This document shows, in pieces, positions 43,217 to 52,800 of a DNA stretch of 64,000 bases. The position numbers were made by a program, and so were the translations under genes. This stretch comes from Candidatus Persebacteraceae bacterium Df01. GTDB taxonomy: Bacteria; Pseudomonadota; Gammaproteobacteria; Tethybacterales; Persebacteraceae. Where the stretch lies: assembly GCA_030386295.1 (NCBI GenBank), contig JANQAO010000002.1:1-64000 (forward strand), given 5' to 3'. Numbering within the stretch: the stretch's first letter is position 1; each line of letters starts with the position of its first letter. The notes beneath the pieces were generated by a model. The model saw only the letters and a program-made list of their open reading frames with translations, made no database searches and had not been told where the DNA came from.

Positions 43217-44543
43217 CTTTCAAGACCGGAACATCTTTAGCCGGTAATATTAATCCATCCGTTAGCACACGTACAAGTTCATCACGCGTCATCCAAGTAA
43301 CAATATCATCAAAAAGATCACTGCTGTTGCTGTTGCCAATAAATAACTCTTCTGAACGGGGGGCGACAACAAAATAGCCATTTTCAAAATTATTATTGGT
43401 TGCATCTTGTAGTTGCGGGCAAAAATTGCCATTAAAATTAGGCGCTTCTATTTGCGGAAAATTAACCGCTTCATGACGTAACCCATCGGCAACAGAATAA
43501 GGTTGCACTGACAAAGTATTGTGTATCGGTTCGTTACAAATAAGCACGGAAAAAGATACGGAGGCTGCGCTTTGATTGGCAGCATAATTGACCGCGCCAT
43601 GTCCATTTTTACCGTGAGAAACAATCACAAACGGCAAACCATCTGAAATATCGCCGTCAACGTACTCTCTATTCGGTGCAGAATAAGCCATCTCTTGTAT
43701 CTCGCCAGCCTCCAAAATTAACGTTCTGCTAGTAGACTTTTGACACAATTCCACCGCTCTCCCATCACAGACCACAATTGGTCGCCGAGTGTTTGTGTAT
43801 GATAGTTGCAACGGTGTATTCACAGTAGTAGTTACTGTACTCTCGGGTGAAATATTTGTTATCACCCGATAATTTGACTTCGTAACGAAAGTTGTAATAG
43901 TCACTCTGCGAGCATATAAAAAATCTCCATTTGCCTCCGTGGCCAATACAGTTGAACGCAAATCAAACACATCTGCCCTAGTATTTCCGTTAAACCCTAC
44001 AATAGCGTTAGAAAAAGCATCATCAACTTGGTATGTATAGTGATTACCCCAATGATCAACAGGACCTCCACCTAATGTTTTCCACGGCAATATCCCGCGT
44101 GATGCAAGACAACTACCCGCAAGGAGTAAATTATTAGTTCCCTGTGTTGCCAGATTACTGTCAACGACAAGTGTTGTTGTTACGGCAAAAATATCAGCAT
44201 CGGTACCAATAGCAAACGTCATTTCGTTACGGTCTTCATAACCATCACCATCAACGTCAGGGCACGGCAAATAAGGGCGTCCAGCAGGCATTTCAAAAAT
44301 TCGCCCACCGCCTCCTGATATGCTTGCTGTTCGCTCTCTCGTCTGGTGGCGCGCGGCATAACCAACAACCGCATCCCGTAATTGCGCCATACGTTGCTCT
44401 TCACTTTTGTATGAATCATCTATCAGTAGTGCTTGCATAGGCACAATAACGGCCCCCAGCAAAATACCAACCACTACAATAACAATCATCATTTCTACTA
44501 GCGACAAACCTCGTTGGCGAACCATATCAAAAGAAAACATCAT
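43209..44543 (-). CDS. Prepilin-like protein C of the giant-pilin operon
   Basis: A 444-residue protein with a class III leader ending VRQRG|LSLVEMMIVIVVVGILLG (Glu at +5). The shared head domain follows: AGRPYLPCPDVDGDGYEDR (an EF-hand-like D-x-D-x-D-G-x-x-D loop at 96-104), GILPWKTLG, DHWGNHYTYQV, FVIVSHGKNGHGAV and FDDIVTWMTRDELVRVL. It is longer than its siblings because of a Thr-rich insertion around residues 205-250. The ATG overlaps the stop of the upstream prepilin gene as ATGA. It is probably a minor pilin or pseudopilin; the assembly system is not in the window. Confidence 0.85.
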   Translation of the reverse strand: MMFSFDMVRQRGLSLVEMMIVIVVVGILLGAVIVPMQALLIDDSYKSEEQRMAQLRDAVVGYAARHQTRERTASISGGGGRIFEMPAGRPYLPCPDVDGDGYEDRNEMTFAIGTDADIFAVTTTLVVDSNLATQGTNNLLLAGSCLASRGILPWKTLGGGPVDHWGNHYTYQVDDAFSNAIVGFNGNTRADVFDLRSTVLATEANGDFLYARRVTITTFVTKSNYRVITNISPESTVTTTVNTPLQLSYTNTRRPIVVCDGRAVELCQKSTSRTLILEAGEIQEMAYSAPNREYVDGDISDGLPFVIVSHGKNGHGAVNYAANQSAASVSFSVLICNEPIHNTLSVQPYSVADGLRHEAVNFPQIEAPNFNGNFCPQLQDATNNNFENGYFVVAPRSEELFIGNSNSSDLFDDIVTWMTRDELVRVLTDGLILPAKDVPVLKDY

Positions 44544-45736
44544 GGACTATCCTCCGTGCCAAAAGGCGGCAACGATGCCGCTGGTAAACTTCCTCGAGCA
44601 GTCATTCCGGCAATAATTTCTTCGGTAGATAGCCACACTACAATATCGTCAAAATCATTGCCTATGGTATTTCTAGTTAAATTTCTACTCACAAAACCGT
44701 TTATATGGCTGTTCGCAACCGACGGAACAATGCCATTGCAACTTCCTGATGAAATAGGCCACTGAGCGTTTTGCCTCTCATTATCGTTTTGCGGTGCTTC
44801 ATTACAAATAAAACTCAAGGTTGTGTTTCTCACCGCACCGTAACCGTTTTTGCCATGCGACATAACTACCACCGGCAACCCATTGATTGCTAGTTGCTCC
44901 GTATCAAATACGTGATAAACACCATCTTCTAAGCCCGCAGCCAACGGTACATTCAAGGAAACTAAAACCGCTCCATTATTTGTATAATGCATTTCGCCGG
45001 CAATAACATTTGTCAGTGGCATGGCAGTATCTCCCGGGCAAGGCGAGTTAGAACATATAATTGATGGCGTACGTATTTGCTCAAAAATAACCGCCCCTAA
45101 AGTAGAAAGATGCGGAGTTGTATCCAGCTTAGGCTGAACGGGAATTAACTTGCTGTTTAGAACCGTCACTGATAGCGGGCGTGTCAACAAAGAACTATCG
45201 TCGTGCGCAGTTTCGTCAAAACCGATAAGTGCGTTAGAAAATTTGTGGCTGACTCGATAAGTGTAGCGATTTCCCCAAGGATCAACCGGAGGTGTTCCTA
45301 AAGTTTTCCATGGAACAACACCCTTAATACTCACACAATCGCCACCTAATTCCGTTTCATAGTTATCATTACTCGCATCTACAGTAAGTAAAAAAGACGA
45401 CGGTAAATCTACACGGTCTTCATTGCCATCATTATCAACATCCGGACAAGGCAAGTAAGGTCGCCCAGCAGGCAAATGCCATCGCACGTCAGTGGTAGAC
45501 GCTCCAACATTAATCAAATCTCGTGCCACCGTTGCATGAGAAGCGGCATAATCCATAATTGCTTCTTGGATAGACTTTATGGATTGCTTTGTTTCAGCTT
45601 GGAACGTATCCTGTTGGACATTGTAATACTTAGTAATAAGTGCAGACGAAATCATTAACATTGTCGTCAAAACAATGAAAATTTCAACCAGTGTGTATCC
45701 GCGTTGCTCTAATTTTTTTTCCATTATCTTATTCAC
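44540..45736 (-). CDS. Prepilin-like protein B of the giant-pilin operon
   Basis: A 398-residue protein with leader LEQRG|YTLVEIFIVLTTMLMISSA (Glu at +5). It carries AGRPYLPCPDVDNDGNEDR (LPCPD at 95-99), GVVPWKTLG, DPWGNRYTYRV, VVVMSHGKNGYGAV and FDDIVVWLSTEEIIAGM. The GTG at 45736 overlaps the upstream stop as GTGA; an ATG four codons later (45724) is an alternative. Paired cysteines in the head (PCPD and GGDCVS) may form a disulfide. Like its siblings it would be an inner-membrane-anchored filament subunit. Confidence 0.85.
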   Translation of the reverse strand: MNKIMEKKLEQRGYTLVEIFIVLTTMLMISSALITKYYNVQQDTFQAETKQSIKSIQEAIMDYAASHATVARDLINVGASTTDVRWHLPAGRPYLPCPDVDNDGNEDRVDLPSSFLLTVDASNDNYETELGGDCVSIKGVVPWKTLGTPPVDPWGNRYTYRVSHKFSNALIGFDETAHDDSSLLTRPLSVTVLNSKLIPVQPKLDTTPHLSTLGAVIFEQIRTPSIICSNSPCPGDTAMPLTNVIAGEMHYTNNGAVLVSLNVPLAAGLEDGVYHVFDTEQLAINGLPVVVMSHGKNGYGAVRNTTLSFICNEAPQNDNERQNAQWPISSGSCNGIVPSVANSHINGFVSRNLTRNTIGNDFDDIVVWLSTEEIIAGMTARGSLPAASLPPFGTEDSP

Positions 45737-46806
45737 TCAGGCAAAAAATCCAACGGAGTAACAGGAAAAACACCATGACGCAAAAGGCTACCCATCAACT
45801 GGTCGGACGACATCCAAGCGACAATATCATCAAAATTTCTTTTTTCGCCTCCCCTATTGCCGTGAACACTATCCACAAAACGAGAAAGTATCCCTCCTGC
45901 CACATCATTATTTGGGCACGGTGAATTTGTCCTACTCACCATAGAATGAGTTGGATTAAGATAGGCGTTCTCTTGCTCTTCCACAGCACCTAACAATACA
46001 TCTCGGCAATTTCCGTTTCGCCCAATAGCACCATAACCGTTGCGACCGTGTGACACAATAACAAAAGGCATCCCTTCAACCACGCCATTTGGCTCCACTG
46101 TGTTATCAAAAACACGAGCTCCAATCGTGACCATAGTGGTATGTCCAGGAAGTACGACACCAGCCCACAAGTTATATATAAATCCGCATTCCTCTCTACT
46201 GGTATCAAGGCTAATGTCTGTCACCTTACAAATAATTGCTCCTGCATCGTCCTGACTGTCACGAAGCTGATATCGCCCTTCTCCGGAAGAATAATCAAGT
46301 GGTCTTCGCACATCAAAAACATCAGCCTGCGTTTTGCTGTCAAAGCCTATTAATGAACTGGAAAATGCCTCATCTACTAGATAAGTAAGTCGATTTCCCC
46401 AAGTATCAGTATCGGGAAGCCCCAGTGTCTTCCATGGCAGAGCTCCTTTCTGTTCTTGGCAAACACCACGGGTAAGCAAATCAGCGCCAAACAAAGCACT
46501 ATTGGGTACATCAACTCGGTCTTCCGCACCGTCATTATCAATGTCCGGACATGGTAAATAAGGACGCCCAGCTGCCAAAACGTAATTAAAACCACCGTGG
46601 TCTTCCAATTCCCGAACTACCGTACGGTGGCGAACTGAATAAGAGACAACTGCATCTTGAGCTGCGTTCATTAGCGATTCGGTTTTTTGGTTGTTTTTAT
46701 CTTCATAGTATCTTTGCAACGGTACTAAGCCTCCTCCTAACAAAAGCGCCAGCACCACCAAAGCGATAGACATTTCAACAATATTGTAACCACGCTGATT
46801 GATCAC
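45733..46806 (-). CDS. Prepilin-like protein A of the giant-pilin operon
   Basis: A 357-residue protein with a very short leader MINQRG|YNIVEMSIALVVLALLLG (Glu at +5). The head domain has AGRPYLPCPDIDNDGAEDR (LPCPD 84-88, acidic loop 88-96), GALPWKTLG, DTWGNRLTYLV, FVIVSHGRNGYGAIG and FDDIVAWMSSDQLMGSL. The GTG start overlaps the stop of the 7.8-kb gene as GTGA, so it is translated right after the giant protein. Its C-terminus (FPVTPLDFLPE) closely resembles that of protein D (LPITKLEFLPD), making A and D the nearest pair. Confidence 0.85.
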   Translation of the reverse strand: MINQRGYNIVEMSIALVVLALLLGGGLVPLQRYYEDKNNQKTESLMNAAQDAVVSYSVRHRTVVRELEDHGGFNYVLAAGRPYLPCPDIDNDGAEDRVDVPNSALFGADLLTRGVCQEQKGALPWKTLGLPDTDTWGNRLTYLVDEAFSSSLIGFDSKTQADVFDVRRPLDYSSGEGRYQLRDSQDDAGAIICKVTDISLDTSREECGFIYNLWAGVVLPGHTTMVTIGARVFDNTVEPNGVVEGMPFVIVSHGRNGYGAIGRNGNCRDVLLGAVEEQENAYLNPTHSMVSRTNSPCPNNDVAGGILSRFVDSVHGNRGGEKRNFDDIVAWMSSDQLMGSLLRHGVFPVTPLDFLPE

Positions 46807-49800
46807 AATTGAAACTCCAGCTTGCCTCCGACCAAATAAGTGCGGTCATTGCTAACAACTCGCGATCCCACAATATCATTAACATAACGGCGACGTCCAC
46901 GATAAATATAAAAACGGTCACCATCCACATTTTCACGTTCATCCAGCCATGCACATGGATGTCCTAAGCCAAAAGCAATACCAGTTGCGGTTTCATAGTT
47001 GTTTTCGGACACACCTTCACGAGTCTGGCTAATTTGGACATCGTTAATCGCATCCATACCATCTACCAAATCAATATCTCCTGCTGCACAGTTTATTGCG
47101 TCTAATGGTGTAAGACTAAAAAATGCTGCAGCCTGCACATTAGCATAACGCACATACTTTGTTGTGGTATTAGTGGTTTCACTACCTACATGCAATCGGC
47201 TACCAGCGGGAATAATAAGAGCAGGCCGTACCACGGTTATTCCAATACCAGTAATGTCCAAAAGTTCTGCACTAGTACGGTATTGAGCGAGCACGCTCGT
47301 TACGTTAAGCTGCTCAAAGAACGCTCCTCCGAAATAAGTTCCCATTACCGGATTAACAATCGTATCTTTCGGTAAGGATGTTAACTTGCCAAATTGATCT
47401 TCCAACGAAGCACCCTCATGCAACCGTAGCCAAGCATTAGTATAAGCCGATGCAGTAGAATATGGATCTTCAGCTGGTGCTGTTTCAGAACGGCTAAACG
47501 GTAACACATAGCGTTCTCCAACGTTGAGCGTACGGTAACCATCGTTTTGTGGTGTCACAACAAGCGTAGAGTTGCTTAGCGTAACAGACAATCCTACACC
47601 ATGCAAAGCGACATATGGATGGATAGATTCCCAAGATGTTGCATCCAAATTGAGTACCGTCGCCTGTGAATTGACAGGAAATTGAAACATGCCAAGCCCT
47701 GTGTTTGGATAGGGCGCCCACTGAGAATGCTGCCGTAAGGGCAGAGAGTTCATTGGTGAGATATCAATTTTGTGCGCGATACGCAATGCCTCAAACTCAT
47801 TGCCGTCAGTATCCAGCGCCACACCTACCGGCTCAAAAGGATCCGTAACATTCGCTCTGGACACGCCCATGCGTAAGAAATGGCTACCAGCCGTACTCCA
47901 GCGATAAGACAGCGGATTACCCAATTCTAAATCAAAGTTACTGTCTACAGATGGCTTAATAAAACCAGTGGGAAAAGGATCCGCACCTGACAGTCCAGTA
48001 GCAACACCATAATTATTTCCAGCATCAAATACATCACGCACACCACTGTAATATTCTCTAGCTAATCGCTCACCGTCAGCGTCAAGCAATATACCACGAG
48101 CAAATGTTCCATCATAACGAGACACAGCATTAACCGTTGCCGTAACCTCAACAACTGTCGCTTTTATACTTACGTCAACATAAATAGTTGGTGTAACAAA
48201 GCGCAAGTCAGCGATTCTTTCTTCAGGGAAATTGACTACTTCTACCACACAGTTCCCTACCGTCAGCGTTGCCGGAGCATAGTTAAAATCCCAGTCACGT
48301 ATGTAAGTGTCATCACGATAAACGCGAATCGGAGATGGTGCTGAAGCGGGACTGACGTCAATTCCTGCTAATGCACCACCCGGAATGTGCAATTGTGTAC
48401 TTACCGGTATCTCTGCCGCTGGAATAATAAGATTACGGAGTGGAAAAATTATGCTACCCGCATAAATGGTAATCACACTACCATTTACGTCCACCACTTC
48501 TCCTTGAGGTTCTGGATAGACAAAATATACATCTTCTGCAGCTGCTCCAGAAAGCGACAGATTCACTGCATCAAAAGCGATAATACCTCCCACCACTGGT
48601 ATCCAATCGGGAGAATTATACATTTCTGGGCAATCACCCGTTCCGCTACAGTCACCTGTTTGTGATGTATATATGTCACGCAACTCATCATATCCAAAAA
48701 TATCCGTCATTAATTTTGACCGCTGAGCATAAAGATCAGCGACAGCTTGCCTGCTTGCAGCACCGAAAGGAGGAACAATAGCGCCAACGCCTTCAATATT
48801 AAAATCATTACCCCACGACAACGTTTGTACCAAACCCGGCACATTGTCTGTGTTGTAGCGCCTATCCATAAAAAACAATAAATCTGAGTCATAGGAGGTC
48901 GTCACATTAGTATTTACATTGATCATTGATGAAAGCGTGGAAGGTACATTAAGATAATCAGATGCGACTGTCAAAGAAACCGGTGTAGATACCGCATGAG
49001 ATCGTGTAGTTAAAATAAATATACCACCCGCGCCAGCTCCATCCACTGCTGGTGTCGCTAGGCGCAAGGTAAGTGTAGCGGTTAGTCTATTCTCATAAGC
49101 GTCCAGCCTAGCACGAAAATCTTGCAAGTTCCAAGAAGTTTGTATCGGCACGTCGTCAGCGATAATTGGCACTGGTGGCAAGTTAAACGCAACCATCTGT
49201 TGAGTAGCTGCAGTGCTGGAAGCACATCCAGCTAAACTAGAATCAAACCCATCAATAAAAGAATTTTCTTGCGCATTCGTATCAACAACACGACGTGACA
49301 CTACCCACATATCTTCGCTATCTGTCTTAGCACCATAAGCCGGATCGCTGAAGCCGGCAAAAGGATGATTTCTATCATTCCAGCGAATACCACCTTGATA
49401 TGGTGTGGAAGTTGATGGTGCAGTTGTAAGTGTAACCTGGGGCCTCCACATAGCAATAGTTGCTTCTATTTCACCGGTATCCAAATTACGCACTCGGATA
49501 GAGACAGATATAGCATTTGTCACATTTGATGTCACAGGCAAGCCTAAATCGGCAAATAATTGGGTAACAAAACCCTCTTGGTAAATATTTGGCGTTCCTG
49601 TTCTAAAATCAATGTTGACATTAATAATATTTGGTGCGGCAGCATTACCTAAAATTTGCTGGAGGCCACCGAAAGCACTTTCTCCATCCATCCCTTCAGC
49701 GCGTTCCAAACCACTTCCCCAAAAGTTAAGTGCCGTTACGGTTGGATGAATGCGTAATTCAATATTAGGTTCCGGATATGTCCGTCCATCAGGTGAGGTA

Positions 49801-52800
49801 TAGATATTCATAATATTAGTGTTGCGCGAAAATGCCATATTGACGCCACCAGCAGGCACATAACCTTGCCATAAATATCCCATATTCATAATAAGATTCG
49901 TATTGATAGGATCGACTTCTATTACAGGAGTTTCACTGGAAAAAGGCTGACTAGACGGCGCTGTTAATGTAAGCGTATTACCCACATTAGAGTAAAACTG
50001 GGTGCCACCCAAAAAATCGATATTTTGCACATCAGCTCCTAATCCTGCTGCTACAGCATAATTAGCAGCAGATTTGTTTGCTAGCACAAAGTTATTCAGT
50101 GAGACCGCCACCAAATCACTTCTGCCCACACCGACATATCCCTGCGTTGACGAATCAACGCCAAACACTTTTTCCCCACCACGCGCACCGACCAATTGCG
50201 CGCCCAATCCTAAAGTCATATTAGTATTAATCGAAATTGATACACCATAAGCATCATCATAACGATCTCCTACATAACCACCCGGATGCACTGTCAACGC
50301 ACCATCAATATCTACATAAGACAATTGATTTGTATCCGCCGACAATCTGGATACCGCATCTGCAAAATAAGCACGTATAACTGTGTTACGAGTGCCTGCG
50401 ACGGCGCTTACTACTAATTCACTGTCACTATGTCTACCAAAATTTATTGGAGTAGCTAATCCATTTTGATACCCCATCACACTACCGTCAACGCTAATAA
50501 TAATGGCGTTAAGCGAATAGGCAGCACCCGCTCCATCGATAAGACTTGTTTCGTCAACTGTTATGAACACTCCCGGCGAATCCACAGTTAATAAAACCGC
50601 TCCCGGTGCAACAATGTCTTCTTCTAGAATAATAGATTCTCCTTCAGGGACATCAAACACCAATCCTTCATTATCGCCTTGAGCACAATCAACACCGGCT
50701 GAAGAATATTTTCGACATTCTGCCGCCACCGCATAAACCATCGGAAAATCACGCACCAGTTCAGAACTAGCTACAGGAAGCATTCCAGCGACAAAACTAC
50801 GCTCCGCTCGTACCGCCATTTCTCCAAACAAATCTAACCTTGCAAAAGCGGGAACCTCTGCCAATAAGCTTTCGCCGTCATCTTTGACCAAATTACCAGA
50901 ACCAGACATAAACACCATCGGAGACAAATCACCCAACATCTGCTCTCTATTGACAAAAGCAAAAGAGCCGTTATTGCCTCCCAATCGCAATAAAGCCGGT
51001 CCAACAGCATTATTACCGCCCACTACTGCGGTTTTTCCACTAGGAATAACGGCTACTGCATTCGCCGGCAACACCGCCGAATCACGATCATGGTATTCTG
51101 CGCCAGTAGCAGGATTACGATTCAAATCATCTGAAAGAAAATCTATCTTGCTCCCTGGTGGTATTACAATAAACGTTCCACTCGGCAAATCTACCAGCGT
51201 ACTGGGTAAATTAAGGTTATCTGCTGGATTAGCCACAATAAAGTTTGATATAACGATATTACCAACTGCAGCAGCCGCAAAATTAGAATACGACACATAA
51301 TGCACAGACACACTAACAGGAGCTTGCGACAAAATATTATTGGACGAGACGGGAAGGGATGGAGCAATCCGTAAAGTTGCCTCTTCCGCCAAATAAATGT
51401 GCATGGGGCTTCCTGAAACCACTTTTGCGTCTTCAGATACTCGCTGCACTCGCTGCACTCCGTATGGGCCATGAACAACATTGTTTAATAAATCAACAAT
51501 ACTACCGGCGTGTATAGTCATGTAAGCACCGCTTGTCATTTGGACATACATATCGGCATCTGGGAACAAGGCAAAATGTCGCTGAAAAGCACCATGGATT
51601 GTCGTTGCCGCTTCTCCCACCGTATTATTTCGATTTAAATCCAAAACGAAAGGACTACTAAGTACAGGAACGGCAATTTCACCGCTAGCGACTGACAGAT
51701 TATAAATACCGGAAATACCATGATCATAAACAATTGTTTCTTCTGGCAAAATAAACTCTTGAGCGGGGGCCACACCCAAAGTAATTCTCGTAACGTCAGG
51801 CAACATAAAATGAGTGTCTTCACTCAAATCAACCGTAACAGAATAGCTTGGCAATATTTGTATTGAGGAAAGCCCCGCTAGCAAATTAACTCCTAAAGTG
51901 ATATTGGTTTGCAAACTATCGAAGGAAGCAGCGGTAGCTCCAGCAGCACTACTACCACCGTAGACAATCCCCTCCGCGGCGCGGGCAAGAAAGCCAGCTC
52001 GAGTCCGAGTTTGTGATAACAATACCATATTTTCTTCCAATTCGATTCGAGATGGATCTAAAAACTTACCGCTAAAGGGTTGTAAAAGCGCATTTGCAGG
52101 ATAAGAAATATTGTCTCCAGTACTAGCGACATGAGCAAGCACATTTCCGCGCAGCTCTATGTCAAACAATGCTTGTTTGTCACTAAATGCCGCACCTCGT
52201 GCAAGCACGGGGCGCACACCGACAAAACGAACAAAACCGCCATTATGTAAAGTTATTAGAGCGTCAGGAACAGCACTTGACACGGATTCGCCGCTGGGTA
52301 ACACGGCATTTGCCGGAATATCAACACGCATGACAGCACCTATAGGCATTAAGGCTACAGCGTCATCTGGAAAAACAAAATCTAGTCCAATATCAATAAC
52401 GGCATTTACTGGATAAATAATTTTTGAGGCACTTGGCAGAAAGAACTCTGTTTCGCTTCTAATAGCAAGCGGTGTGGGAATAGCGAACGGTGCCGCTGGC
52501 ATATTAGCCTCAACCGGCAACCCTGGAGGAGGGAAAGGTTGCAGCACTAAGTCTTGAGATGGGTATAAAGTCATATCCATCGCCAATTGTGATACCCCAC
52601 CCTCAGCAAGCGTTAAAGTAAGAATCGTATCTAAATACTCTACATTAGGTTCGTTGTTTATCGGCAAAAAGCCATCATTACCAGCTGCCACCGGCGTCCC
52701 CGCTGGAACTGCGCTTGTGATAAAAAAGTTACTCCGCACATCAACGGATACCAACACACCACCCGAACGTGGGCGCAATATCACAGGCTTTTCTGAAACG

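Noticed and set aside
50884-51300. Plus-strand open frame of 138 codons opposite the giant gene
   Set aside because: Low-complexity Pro/Thr/Ala product with no family features; it is the antisense shadow of the 2,598-codon gene, as are the other short plus-strand frames between 46.8 and 54.4 kb.
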